Source: JAWMQL01 sp033283165 (GTDB lineage: Bacteria > Pseudomonadota > Gammaproteobacteria > Pseudomonadales > Halieaceae). From it: a stretch of DNA of 64,000 bases. The notes beneath the pieces are model-generated. The model worked only from the letters and a program-made list of their open reading frames with translations, was not told where the DNA came from and made no database searches. Made by a program: the position numbers and the translations under genes. The stretch covers positions 1-64,000 of the forward strand of contig JAWMQL010000006.1 of assembly GCA_033283165.1 (NCBI GenBank). The letters run 5' to 3'. Of this stretch, positions 23,124 to 32,279 are shown one piece after another (positions within the stretch are counted from its first letter, which is position 1; each line of letters begins with the position of its first letter).

Positions 23124-24614
23124 ATGCTGTTCTTCTCCGTAGAATTTCTGTACCTGTTCCTGCCCATCGTGGGCCTGGGCTTTTACGCCATGGCGCGCCT
23201 GTCGCGAGCCAACCTGCGTCTCTGCCTGCTGTGGCTGGTCGGCGCTTCGCTGGTATTTTACGGCTACTGGAATCCCGCCTACCTGCTGCTGATTGGCAGT
23301 TCAATAATGGTGAATTTCCTGGTGGGCCGGCACCTGCACGGCCGCAAGAACAGGCCCCTGCTGATTCTCACCCTGGTATTCAACCTGGGCCTGCTGTCCT
23401 ACTACAAGTACCTGGGCTTCTTTGCCAGCATCTACAACGCCCTGGCGGGCCAGGCGGTCTCGGTGGGGGACATCGTGCTCCCGCTGGCCATCTCCTTCTT
23501 CACCTTCCAGCAGATCGCCTGGGTGGTGGACAACTACACCAACCACGTGTCTGAGGGGCGGGTGGATTTTGGTGAGTACCTGCTGTTCGTCGTGTTCTTT
23601 CCGCAACTGATCGCCGGCCCCATCGTCCATCACTCGGAGCTGATACCCCAGTTTCGCAACCCGGACATCCTCCGTTTCAATGCGGCCAATTTTGCCACCG
23701 GCATGGCCATTTTCATTATCGGCATGTTCAAGAAAGTGGTTCTGGCCGACAATATCGCACCGATGCCGGCCACTATATTCGACGGCGCCGCCTGGGGCAT
23801 GACGTACAGCGCTTTCGACACCTGGCTGGCGGCTGTGGCCTATCCCATGCAGGTCTACTTCGATTTCTCCGCCTACGGCGATATGGCGATCGGACTGGCA
23901 TTGATTTTCAATATCCGGCTGCCGATCAACTTCGAGTCACCGCACAAATCACTGACCATGATCGAGTACTGGCGGCGCTGGCACATGACCCTGGGACGCT
24001 TTCTACGTTCCTATGTCTATATTCCTCTCGGCGGTAATCGTAAGGGATTCACCCGTACCTGCATCAACGTGGTTATCACCCTGGCGCTCGGCGGCCTGTG
24101 GCACGGTGCGGGCTGGACCTTTGTGATCTGGGGTACCCTGCATGGCGTGTTCCAGGCCGTCAACCTGGTCTGGGTCCGCTGGTCACCCTGGCGGTTGCCC
24201 GTGTTGCTGGCCTGGTTTGTAACATTCTTTGCCACCACCGTGGCCCACTCGTTTTTCCCCGCCCACAATCTCGATTCCGCGATCCGGGTTCTCGAGGTCA
24301 TGTTCTTTATCAGCGACACCCCGGCGCAGGCCGCCAATATTTCGCCAGCGGCCTACGCGCTGGTAATCGGCTCCTTCATCGGTGTGCTGATATTCCCCAG
24401 CACGCGGCAACTGATCAGCGAGCGTTTCACGCCCATCCAGTTCGACAGCAACACGATCTCGGCCACCGCCGCCCTGCGATTCCCGGCGCTGGACGCCCTG
24501 CGCATCCGCTTCACCTGGCCCTGGCTCTGCTACCTGTCCCTGGTAGCCGCAGTCACTCTGTTCACCCTCCTGAATGCCACCACGGTTCAGGAATTCGTTT
24601 ACTTCCAGTTCTGA
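23124..24614 (+). CDS. MBOAT family O-acyltransferase, AlgI-like
   Basis: A 496-residue polytopic membrane protein of the MBOAT family. YIPLGGNRKG and GGLWHGAGWTFVIWG (catalytic His at about 326) are the AlgI/DltB signatures, and FPQLIAGPIV is the usual earlier motif. AlgI-type proteins pass acetyl groups across the inner membrane for O-acetylation of extracellular polysaccharide. No alginate genes are nearby; only an SGNH-like partner follows, 2 bp after the stop. The acceptor is therefore unknown: an exopolysaccharide or another surface glycan. ATG 23124 begins a natural first helix. Confidence 0.92.
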   Translation: MLFFSVEFLYLFLPIVGLGFYAMARLSRANLRLCLLWLVGASLVFYGYWNPAYLLLIGSSIMVNFLVGRHLHGRKNRPLLILTLVFNLGLLSYYKYLGFFASIYNALAGQAVSVGDIVLPLAISFFTFQQIAWVVDNYTNHVSEGRVDFGEYLLFVVFFPQLIAGPIVHHSELIPQFRNPDILRFNAANFATGMAIFIIGMFKKVVLADNIAPMPATIFDGAAWGMTYSAFDTWLAAVAYPMQVYFDFSAYGDMAIGLALIFNIRLPINFESPHKSLTMIEYWRRWHMTLGRFLRSYVYIPLGGNRKGFTRTCINVVITLALGGLWHGAGWTFVIWGTLHGVFQAVNLVWVRWSPWRLPVLLAWFVTFFATTVAHSFFPAHNLDSAIRVLEVMFFISDTPAQAANISPAAYALVIGSFIGVLIFPSTRQLISERFTPIQFDSNTISATAALRFPALDALRIRFTWPWLCYLSLVAAVTLFTLLNATTVQEFVYFQF

Positions 24615-24616
24615 CC

Positions 24617-25918
24617 ATGAGCGAGCGCAAGTTTCAGGAAACCGTCCCGCCCCAGTGGTTCTCGCTGGTCCTGGTGCTGGTGCTGGTACTGCCGACAGCA
24701 CTGGCGTTCACCCTCAATATCGCTGCCGACCCGTTCCAGATATTGTCCCGGGACACGCTGGAGGAGACCGCTTTTCTCAGTAAGAGAGGCCAGGACCGCT
24801 ACCAGATGCCCGGTGTGATACGGCACTACCAGCCGCAATCCATTATCGTGGGCCACTCGCTGGCGGCCAATTTCCAGCCCACCCGGGTCGAGCGGGTTCT
24901 CGGCTGGGACTCGGTCTACAACCTGACCCTGAAAGGCTCCACCATCTACGAACATCGCCGGGTCGCCACCTTCGCCCTGGCGAACGCCGCAATTGACCGG
25001 GTTATGTGGCTGTTTTTCCCGGCCAACCTGCGCCTGCCGGCAGTGGTCTATACCCCCAGGATGACCTTCCCGGAGTACCTCTACGACGACTCCCGGTTCA
25101 ACGACCTGCGCTTTTTTGTCACCCTGCCGCGCAATCTGGCCGACTACAGGGAGGAAAAATCCAGGGTCCGCGCCATGTTGCGTGAGCTGCGCGCGGAAAC
25201 CGGTGCGCCGGTGGACGCGCGGGACTACGCCACCAACTGGCAGTTGACGCAGGATAATCGATTCAATGCCGTGGATGAGATCGTCGATGAAATCCTGGGC
25301 GACTATGCCGGCCGGCCCGGTGCCTACCGCAAGGCCCTGGCCCAGAGCTTCCCGCTGCTGAAACCGGGTGATATCGCCGGCCTCACCATTGCAGCGGATG
25401 ACGATTTCCATGCCAACCTGCAAACCAACCTGCTCGCCGTGGTTGCCGCCAACCCCGGGGTGGACTTTGTTTTTATCCCCATGCCACCCCTGACCACCCT
25501 GCACTGGCAACACCTGCGCGTGAGCGAGCCAGGGACCTACCGCAACTACCTGGCCTATTTGCGGGATTTTACCCGGGCCATGGCGGCATTCGACAACGTG
25601 TCCGTTCACCTGTTCGGACTTTCGCCATTGGCCGACGACATTCGCCTCTACCGCGATCACGGCCATTACCACCAGGCGGTGAACGAGGCGATGCTCGAGG
25701 ACATCGCCGCGGGCTCAGGGGCGGTCGACGAGGTATCGGTCAACAGCTACCTCAGCGAGTTTGACCGCAAGGTAACGGGCTACCGCCTGCACAAATACCA
25801 GCCGGTAGCTGTCCCGGGACAGGACCAGTGGCGCGAGGGCGCGCTGGACCTGCAGGCCGGCAGGGACCTCGTGGCCGCTATCCGCGCCCGGGCGGCGCGG
25901 CGCCAGAGAGCGCGGTAA
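24617..25918 (+). CDS. SGNH-like periplasmic acyl-transfer partner of the MBOAT protein
   Basis: A 433-residue protein with one N-terminal membrane anchor (SLVLVLVLVLPTALAFTL) and a periplasmic body. IIVGHSLAANF at about 78 holds the candidate nucleophile Ser, and YRDHGHYHQAVNEAML at about 347 holds the D-x2-H/HY element of AlgJ/DltD-like SGNH enzymes. The open frame extends upstream through the MBOAT gene, but ATG 24617 lies 2 bases after its stop. MBOAT plus SGNH pairs complete O-acylation of exported polymers; the second protein transfers or guides the acyl group. Sequence similarity to AlgJ/AlgX proper is low by eye. Confidence 0.78.
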   Translation: MSERKFQETVPPQWFSLVLVLVLVLPTALAFTLNIAADPFQILSRDTLEETAFLSKRGQDRYQMPGVIRHYQPQSIIVGHSLAANFQPTRVERVLGWDSVYNLTLKGSTIYEHRRVATFALANAAIDRVMWLFFPANLRLPAVVYTPRMTFPEYLYDDSRFNDLRFFVTLPRNLADYREEKSRVRAMLRELRAETGAPVDARDYATNWQLTQDNRFNAVDEIVDEILGDYAGRPGAYRKALAQSFPLLKPGDIAGLTIAADDDFHANLQTNLLAVVAANPGVDFVFIPMPPLTTLHWQHLRVSEPGTYRNYLAYLRDFTRAMAAFDNVSVHLFGLSPLADDIRLYRDHGHYHQAVNEAMLEDIAAGSGAVDEVSVNSYLSEFDRKVTGYRLHKYQPVAVPGQDQWREGALDLQAGRDLVAAIRARAARRQRAR

Positions 25919-25942
25919 CCCGCACCTTCCTGTTGACTGCGG

Positions 25943-27148
25943 TCAGGGCAGGCTGACCTGCACCTCTACCCCGAAGTGATCCGACGGATGGGACATAATG
26001 GGAGAGTCTTCCGGGGCCAGTTCGGATACCGGATCGACCGCTTCGACGGAGACCTGGGTGTCGAAGACGCGGCGCGCACTCGCGGAATCCGCCGGCAGGT
26101 TGGCGACGAACACGTGGTCCAGTTGCGTGCCGCCGGGACGGCCGGAGCGCTGCAGGATCGTGTTGTCCTCGTAGCAGAAGGTACAGGGCAGTTGCTCGGC
26201 CACCGGATCGGCAAAGCCCGCCTGGCGCCACAACCGGCAATTGGGTCCGAACTCCGCATCCACCCCGTTCGCGGCGTTGGCGATACTGCAGTTGAAATCC
26301 CCGGCAAAGAGCACCGGATTACCCTGGGCCTTCTGTTGGGCGAAGGCAATCAGTTGCTCCTGCATAAACCGGTTCTCACCCTCCCAGGAGCCGTGCAGGC
26401 CCGATTCGGGGTAGGGTATGGAGGCCGAGAGATCCGCGGTCGTATGGGTGCAGCCGACCAGGTGGGTCTGGTTGTTGACCTCCACCTCGGCGTACAACGC
26501 GCCCCGATGGTTGGCACTGGAGTCCTCGATCAGGTCCTGGAACTCCCGGTTTCTGAGTGGGTACCTGGAAGCCAGCAACAGTCCCAGGGAGCCATCGTAG
26601 GCGAATTTCCCGACCGGCTGGGTCACCGCGTCCACCAGCGCGTCGACCGTGATATTGGGGGTACCGACAGCGCCCACCACCGCGTCGAAACAGCCCGATG
26701 ACAGTTGCGGAATAAAGGCTCCACACTGGGCCGTGGCACAGGAAACCAGGTCGCTGCCACTGAGCCCGGGACACTGGGTCCGGGCGCAGTTCTCGAACCC
26801 GGCAACCTCGTCTGCGGTGCAGGCCGCGGATTCGGAGAAAATCTGTTCCGCCGGAACGGTATAAACGTGTGGATAGCCGGGCTCCAGGGCCTGCCGCAGG
26901 CGCGCCATGTGATCCTCCAGCCACACCTCCTGCAGACACAGGACATCGCTGTCGTAGTCGGCCAGCAGGCGTTCGTTGGCCACCAGGCGCTCCTGGGTCA
27001 GGGGCACGAAATTGAGTGCCAGACCGACGTTGTAACTGGTCACGGTGAGGCTCTCGGTGCGCTGCCTGTCGCTGCCGTCCGAACACCCCGCCAGCACCAG
27101 GGCGGCACCGAGCACAGGCGCAAAACACATTTGCCTTATCAGTTTCAT
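25943..27148 (-). CDS. Endonuclease/exonuclease/phosphatase (EEP) family lipoprotein
   Basis: A 401-residue lipoprotein. The signal peptide ends in the lipobox LAGC with Ser at +2, predicting outer-membrane sorting. All EEP-fold metal and catalytic positions are visible: SYNVG, LCLQEVW, AGDFNC, LDHVFV and SHPSDHFGV. Six or more extra Cys residues between the two halves (for example SESAACTADEVAGFENC and ARTQCPGL) suggest disulfides in the periplasm or outside. Relatives include phosphodiesterases, sphingomyelinase-like enzymes and DNases; the substrate is not evident. It overlaps the upstream carboxylesterase gene by four bases (ATGA), so both are one operon. Confidence 0.87.
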   Translation of the reverse strand: MKLIRQMCFAPVLGAALVLAGCSDGSDRQRTESLTVTSYNVGLALNFVPLTQERLVANERLLADYDSDVLCLQEVWLEDHMARLRQALEPGYPHVYTVPAEQIFSESAACTADEVAGFENCARTQCPGLSGSDLVSCATAQCGAFIPQLSSGCFDAVVGAVGTPNITVDALVDAVTQPVGKFAYDGSLGLLLASRYPLRNREFQDLIEDSSANHRGALYAEVEVNNQTHLVGCTHTTADLSASIPYPESGLHGSWEGENRFMQEQLIAFAQQKAQGNPVLFAGDFNCSIANAANGVDAEFGPNCRLWRQAGFADPVAEQLPCTFCYEDNTILQRSGRPGGTQLDHVFVANLPADSASARRVFDTQVSVEAVDPVSELAPEDSPIMSHPSDHFGVEVQVSLP

Positions 27149-28830
27149 TCGCTACTTCCTCCGTAAAGATCGAACCAGCCATCCAATAGCTGCAGTACCT
27201 GGGCGAGAATATCGCCCTCGAGATTTGCCCGGGCCGCCGCGTAGACGTCCTGTTCCGTCAGCACGGTGGGATCGGGCTCCACCCTCGGGCTGTCATCGGC
27301 AAAGTTCACGTCCAGGGTGATCGCCTTGTAACCGTTATCCGCATTGCTCCAGGGCTCCCATACAGGCAGGCTGTTGCCGTTGGGGTCGCCGTTGGCGGCA
27401 AAGCTGCTCCAGTAGCTCACCATGACCTCGCTCATGGTGGCACGGCTGGCGGCATTGTCTTCGCTAAAGAAAATGTCGGTGAAATCATCGAAGATGAAAA
27501 TGTCCTCGTTGCCCATCATGAAACTGATTTCACCGCTGTGAATGGCGCCGCCGGTGTCGCCGAAGTTACCGGGCAGGGGGCTGTTGCCGTTCTCGTCGGT
27601 GGAGCCCCAGTTGAAGCGATAGACATACAGGTCCGGCACATCGTCCACCCGCCGCAACCGGGTGGCCAGCTGGTCGGCCCCGGTCACGCGCCAGGCATCG
27701 CTGAGATAGCGGCCCACCGCGGCGCGCAGTGCCTCCGGCCCGTTCGGGAAGATGTTGAAACCCAGCGGATTGGTGAACAGCTTCTGCTCGTCCCGGTTGG
27801 TACCGAACAACAGGGGAACCTTGTTCGGGAAGTCACCACTGTCCAGCACATCGAAGCCCTCGGTCGGCAGCACGTTGCCGTCGCCCAGGATGTACGGTAC
27901 GTTGGCCAGGCCCAGGACCAGTTCCGGGTCGACTGAACGCAGGTAATCGGCCAGCTCCTCGTCACTCAGCGGTGTCTCGGGTGCCCCCGCGAAGGCCAAC
28001 AGGTCATCCACCAGGATGCGGGCCTGGCGGCGAGCCAACTGGAAACTGTTAACGGTGCCACCCAGGCTCTGGATAATCCCCCGGTGAAACAGGCCCCAGG
28101 CCCGTTCACTGATGACCAGCGACAGCACGTTGGCCGCCCCGGCGGACTCGCCCGCCAGGGTCACATTATCCGGGTCGCCGCCAAAGGCGCCGATGTTGTC
28201 CTGCACCCAGTGCAGGGTCTCGATGATATCCAGGGTGCCGTAGTTGCCGGACCGGTCGGCCGCGTTCTCGCCGCGCAGGGCCGGGTGGCTCAACCAGCCC
28301 AGGGCGCCCAGCCGATACTGCACCGTCACCACCACCAGGTTACCGCGTTCGGCGAGGCGGGCGCCGTCGTAGACCGGGAAATTCTGGCCTGTTTCGCCGT
28401 TGTCGTTGCCGCCGCCATGAATCCAGACAAACACCGGCAGATCCCGTTCCTGGGATTGAGGCCGGAATACATTCAGGTACAGACAATCTTCGCTCCCGGC
28501 GAAGAGGTTACTGAAATACAGGAACTGGGGACAGAAGTCCGGTAGTGACCGGGCGAGCCGCAGGTCCTCCCAGGGGCTGACCGGCTGCGGCGCGCGCCAG
28601 CGCAACTCCCCCACCGGCGGGGCGGCGTAAGGCAAGCCGAGGTATTCCCAGCTGTCCGCGCGGCTGCTGGCCTGGCCCTCGATGGGACCGCTTACCAGGT
28701 CGACCCGGGTTCCCAGGGGTTCGGGTTCCGGCGGCGGCTCGACCGGTGGCGGCATGCGGTCGCTGCCATCACTGCAGGCTATCAGCAGGCCTGCCAAACC
28801 AACGAACAGTATTTTTCTCAGGTAATTCAA
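27145..28830 (-). CDS. Type-B carboxylesterase lipoprotein
   Basis: A 561-residue alpha/beta-hydrolase of the carboxylesterase type B family, with FGGDPDNVTLAGESAGAAN (nucleophile Ser in GESAG), the oxyanion stretch VWIHGGGND and the early EDCLYLNVF motif. The frame opens at 28890, but a TTG at 28830 follows GGAAG by seven bases and starts a clean lipoprotein signal peptide (NYLRKILFVGLAGLLIAC). The mature N-terminus CSDGSDRMPPPVEPPPEPEP has a Pro-rich spacer. Probably anchored in the outer membrane to hydrolyse esters outside the cytoplasm. First gene of a two-gene operon with the EEP lipoprotein, divergent from an oxidoreductase 90 bp away. Confidence 0.87.
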   Translation of the reverse strand: MNYLRKILFVGLAGLLIACSDGSDRMPPPVEPPPEPEPLGTRVDLVSGPIEGQASSRADSWEYLGLPYAAPPVGELRWRAPQPVSPWEDLRLARSLPDFCPQFLYFSNLFAGSEDCLYLNVFRPQSQERDLPVFVWIHGGGNDNGETGQNFPVYDGARLAERGNLVVVTVQYRLGALGWLSHPALRGENAADRSGNYGTLDIIETLHWVQDNIGAFGGDPDNVTLAGESAGAANVLSLVISERAWGLFHRGIIQSLGGTVNSFQLARRQARILVDDLLAFAGAPETPLSDEELADYLRSVDPELVLGLANVPYILGDGNVLPTEGFDVLDSGDFPNKVPLLFGTNRDEQKLFTNPLGFNIFPNGPEALRAAVGRYLSDAWRVTGADQLATRLRRVDDVPDLYVYRFNWGSTDENGNSPLPGNFGDTGGAIHSGEISFMMGNEDIFIFDDFTDIFFSEDNAASRATMSEVMVSYWSSFAANGDPNGNSLPVWEPWSNADNGYKAITLDVNFADDSPRVEPDPTVLTEQDVYAAARANLEGDILAQVLQLLDGWFDLYGGSSE

Positions 28831-28920
28831 AGCCGTGCTTCCGTAAGTGTAGGCAGGATCATTGTGCCCAGCTATATTGGGCGCTGGCAAGCGCGGCGCG
28901 CCCCCTGGAGGCCCACTGGC

Positions 28921-30027
28921 ATGAGATTTTTACTGAAATTGGCAGCGGCCCTGCTGGCGCTGGTACTGCTCGCCCTGGCGGGCCTGGCCGGGGCCCTGGC
29001 CTATACCCGACCCTGTGAGGAGGTGACCTCTTCCAGCGGCGCGGAACCTGCCATGCTGGCCTATCGGTACTACTGCTACGGCGGGCCGGAGGTGCTGCAA
29101 CTGGAACGGCTGGCCCGACCCGAACCGGGCGCCGGCGAGGTACTGGTCAGGGTGCGGGCCGCCGGCGTGAATCCGCTCGACTGGCACTACCTGCGCGGCA
29201 CCCCCTACTTCATGCGCCTGGTTAGCGGCATAGGCGCTCCGTCCGAGCCGCGGCTGGGGGTGGATTTTTCCGGGACGATCGAGGCGGTGGGCCCGGGGGT
29301 CACCCGCTTCAAACCCGGCGACGAGGTATGGGGCGGGGGGACCGGGGCGTACTCAGAATTCCTGACCCTGCCCGCGGATCGCAATCTGGTATTGAAGCCA
29401 CCGGGTATCAGTCACGCGCAAGCGGCGGCGGTTCCGATCGCCGGCCTGACCGCCCTGCAGGCCCTGCGCGACAAGGGCGGCTTGCAGGCAGGCCAGGAGG
29501 TACTGATCAATGGCGCATCCGGGGGGGTGGGCACGTTTGCAGTACAGCTGGCCCGGGCCATGGGCGCCCGGGTCACCGGCGTCTGCAGCGGGCGCAACGT
29601 GGATCTGGTCCGATCGCTGGGTGCGCAGCGGGTGATCAATTACAAGCAGGAGGACTTTACCCTCGGGAACCGGCGCTACGACCTGATTATCGATATGGTG
29701 GGCAACCACTCGCTCGGCGCTCTCAGGCAGGTGCTGGCGCCCGCTGGCACCCTGGTCATGGTCGGGGGGCAGAAAGGGGACTGGCTGGGTCCCATGGTGC
29801 AACCCCTGCAAGCCGCGGCCCTGGCCCCGTTTATCGACCAGCAGCTGGAGATGTTGATGGCCAGGTTCAACCTCGAGGACCTGCAATTCCTGGCGGATAT
29901 GATGGCCACCGGGGAGCTGAACCCGGTGATCGACCGGCAGTTCCCGCTGGCCGGATTGCCAGAGGCTATCCGCTATTCGGAGACCGGCCGCGCCCGGGGC
30001 AAGATTATCGTCACCATCCCCGAATAG
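28921..30027 (+). CDS. Membrane-anchored MDR-family quinone-oxidoreductase-like protein
   Basis: A 368-residue medium-chain dehydrogenase/reductase of the zinc-free quinone reductase branch: RAAGVNPLDWHYLRG, GVDFSGTIEAVGPGV, nucleotide motif INGASGGVGTFAVQLA. Unlike typical members it begins with a strongly hydrophobic helix (LKLAAALLALVLLALAGLAGAL, residues about 5-27) and a short linker before the catalytic core, so it should be tethered to the inner membrane. Because NADPH is cytosolic, an N-out/C-in anchor is required for activity. ATG 28921 is chosen over an upstream start because it gives the full helix. Substrate unknown; quinones or enones are family precedents. Confidence 0.82.
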   Translation: MRFLLKLAAALLALVLLALAGLAGALAYTRPCEEVTSSSGAEPAMLAYRYYCYGGPEVLQLERLARPEPGAGEVLVRVRAAGVNPLDWHYLRGTPYFMRLVSGIGAPSEPRLGVDFSGTIEAVGPGVTRFKPGDEVWGGGTGAYSEFLTLPADRNLVLKPPGISHAQAAAVPIAGLTALQALRDKGGLQAGQEVLINGASGGVGTFAVQLARAMGARVTGVCSGRNVDLVRSLGAQRVINYKQEDFTLGNRRYDLIIDMVGNHSLGALRQVLAPAGTLVMVGGQKGDWLGPMVQPLQAAALAPFIDQQLEMLMARFNLEDLQFLADMMATGELNPVIDRQFPLAGLPEAIRYSETGRARGKIIVTIPE

Positions 30028-30128
30028 ACGCCTCGTTGGCGTGAGCGGCCGGGTGATTGGCGCCCACAGCCATGCCCCTGGGACAGCCGGTGCCCCACAC
30101 TGGGCCTGTCACCCTGGAGAAATTCTGC

Positions 30129-31562
30129 ATGTCCGAAAATTCCCGCAAAGGCTTGCCGCTGGCCATACTGGGCCTGCTGGCCTTGCTGTTACTGGCATCG
30201 CCGGCACAGGCCAGGGGCTACCTCGATGCCGCCCCGGGGGAGATTTTCAAGACCCGCGAAGACCGTTACGGACACCTGGAGTACATGGGCTACTTCGGGT
30301 CCGCCATGCGCCACTGGAACTTCACCGCCGAACTGGCGCCGGTCACCAATCTCACCTGGATCAGTTCACGCAACATGGACACGATCATCGAGCGCCTGCG
30401 GCAGGCCGAACTGGCCGGTGTCGAGGCGGTCCTGGCCCTGGAACCTTTCCTGTTTGACAGTGACTACCGCCTGAAGCCCGACTACCTGCACAACCTGTCC
30501 GAGTTACAGCAGCGCATTGATTTCGAGGATCTGGGCCGGCACATCGCGATGCTGTACCCGGTGGACGAACCTTTCCTGCGCTCGGCCAACAGCCGCGCCA
30601 CCAATCGCGAGGACATGTACCAGGCGCTGTTGCTGGTCAACGAGGACCTCGAAGCGCTGTTCCCGGGCACACCACTGGGCGTGATATTCAACCACCGGGA
30701 GGTTTTTCGCAGCGACTTCCGAATCCCGGACTCTTTCAGCTGGATCGGGATGGACTGCTACCACAGCCTGTGGGACTGTGACGGGCGCCCGATCACGGAT
30801 CACTACCGCCGCCTGCTGCAGGTGATGACACCGGAGCAGTCCCTGATGGCTGTACCCCAGGCCTGGGTCAAGTACAGCGATTACGAGCGCGGCCGCTTCG
30901 AGCCGGAGGAACTGTACCGGCAGCGGCTGCAGAAACTGGTCCGCAACCTGAAACGGCGCCTGCAACACCACTACGAAATTGCCCTGGCCGAACCCCGCTT
31001 CGTCGCCTTCATCCCGTTTATCTGGTCCTTCGACGCGGCCCCGGGCCAGCCGGCAAAACCCGGCTTCGGCGTAAACCGGTTCGAGGAGCAATTTCCCGAC
31101 GGAGGAGAGGATTTTGTCGATCTCATCACCTGGATCGGCTTCCAGGTCAAGGAGCACGACCACATCTACCCCAACCTTAATCTACAGCGCACGGAGCCCT
31201 ATATTTTCCGGCCAGGGAACCGCTACGAGGGCGGCATTCTGGACGTTTCCGGTGGCGGCAAAATCAGCGCCTGGAGTATCAACCGGGCCCTGCCTCACAA
31301 GAGCCTGCGTATGCAAACCCTGGTGTTCCACGAGGGTAAGCAGGTTTACGCCTCCAGCCGCAAGCGCAGCTTCATCCTCGACCGTGAACTATCCGCGGAC
31401 GACCGTGCGGAACTGCCGACCCTGGGCGTGCACGGTTATCGTCACACCCTGCCGCGGCAGCTGCGCGACGGGCTTCGCGGCGAAGCGGTACTGATAGAAA
31501 TTCGAATCTTCGGAGATCGCTCCACGGACTACCTGGCCATCCGCCGGGAACATCGCCTGTAG
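30129..31562 (+). CDS. Secreted protein of unknown function, glycoside-hydrolase-like TIM-barrel features
   Basis: A 477-residue protein with a clear signal peptide ending SPAQARG. I do not recognise a named family. The body alternates strands and helices like a TIM barrel (TNLTWISSRNMDTIIERL, IAMLYPVDEPFLRS, FSWIGMDCYHSL, SLMAVPQAWVKY, VAFIPFIWSFD) and has acidic residues at strand ends (DEP, MD), as in retaining glycoside hydrolases. The last about 110 residues look beta-rich (GGILDVSGGGKISAWSI). ATG 30129 follows GGAGAA. It follows the MDR gene by 101 bp. A polysaccharide-related role is only an inference. Confidence 0.7.
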   Translation: MSENSRKGLPLAILGLLALLLLASPAQARGYLDAAPGEIFKTREDRYGHLEYMGYFGSAMRHWNFTAELAPVTNLTWISSRNMDTIIERLRQAELAGVEAVLALEPFLFDSDYRLKPDYLHNLSELQQRIDFEDLGRHIAMLYPVDEPFLRSANSRATNREDMYQALLLVNEDLEALFPGTPLGVIFNHREVFRSDFRIPDSFSWIGMDCYHSLWDCDGRPITDHYRRLLQVMTPEQSLMAVPQAWVKYSDYERGRFEPEELYRQRLQKLVRNLKRRLQHHYEIALAEPRFVAFIPFIWSFDAAPGQPAKPGFGVNRFEEQFPDGGEDFVDLITWIGFQVKEHDHIYPNLNLQRTEPYIFRPGNRYEGGILDVSGGGKISAWSINRALPHKSLRMQTLVFHEGKQVYASSRKRSFILDRELSADDRAELPTLGVHGYRHTLPRQLRDGLRGEAVLIEIRIFGDRSTDYLAIRREHRL

Positions 31563-31627
31563 CCGACCGGCGCGGCGCTCCCTCAGCGGACAGGCCGCAT
31601 GAGGGGACACCCATCGAAGGGAGTCAG

Positions 31628-32197
31628 TCAGGGTGGGGTGGACACCAGTGGCCGCATCAACTGGGCATTGCTGGAACCGGAGCCATGCTTTCCCGAGGAC
31701 ACCAGGGGTCGCATCAACTGGGAGTTGCGTGAGCCGATATGGTCAATACCGGGGCGCAGGGGCGGATGAAGGATCGGGTGTTCCGGCCTGGGAGGGCGGA
31801 AGCCGGGCTGCCAAGGACGCCAGTTATACCAGGGATAGCGATAACTTGCCGGGTAATAATCCTCGTCGGGATAGGGCTGCGGCTGCGCGGCCCGATAGCG
31901 GGCCTGGGATTCACGCAGCTCGGCGCGGTGCTTCTCCCGCTCGCGACGACTCTCGGCCATGCGGTCGGTGGATTCCCGCATCGACTCCAGTTGATCCCGG
32001 TAGCCGTCGGGATCCATCGGTCGCGGGGTGTCGATATGCAATATCTCCCTGGGCGCGGCATCGTCCCGCGGCGGGGTATCGGAAAAGCTCACCACTCCCG
32101 CCTCGTCCACCGTCTTGTACACCCTGGTTGTCACGCCGTCTGTCGCCCGGGCATTGACAACCAGGACCAACAACATCGCCGGGACCAGAAACTGCAT
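31628..32197 (-). CDS. DUF4124 domain-containing secreted protein
   Basis: A 189-residue protein with a signal peptide and an N-terminal DUF4124 domain (RVYKTVDEAGVVSFSDTPP), a common proteobacterial module of unknown function. A charged coiled-coil segment follows (QLESMRESTDRMAESRRE), then a Pro/Tyr-rich stretch (PYPDEDYYPASYRYPWYNWR). The C-terminus holds two copies of QLMRPLVS, 19 residues apart. GGTGAGGG precedes the ATG. It is divergent from slyD with 82 bp between starts. Probably periplasmic or surface-exposed. Confidence 0.8.
   Translation of the reverse strand: MQFLVPAMLLVLVVNARATDGVTTRVYKTVDEAGVVSFSDTPPRDDAAPREILHIDTPRPMDPDGYRDQLESMRESTDRMAESRREREKHRAELRESQARYRAAQPQPYPDEDYYPASYRYPWYNWRPWQPGFRPPRPEHPILHPPLRPGIDHIGSRNSQLMRPLVSSGKHGSGSSNAQLMRPLVSTPP
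31641..31722 (-). repeat. Short tandem duplication in the DUF4124 gene
   Basis: A 25-bp unit at 31641-31665 recurs at 31698-31722 with three changes, 57 bp apart, encoding the duplicated QLMRPLVS motif at the protein C-terminus. Confidence 0.7.
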
Positions 32198-32279
32198 GAA
32201 AAACCCTCACCGGATCGCCCGCCCATGGAGTATAGAACATATAATACTCCCATCGTTCCACTGCGGGAGGTTCCGCTTC

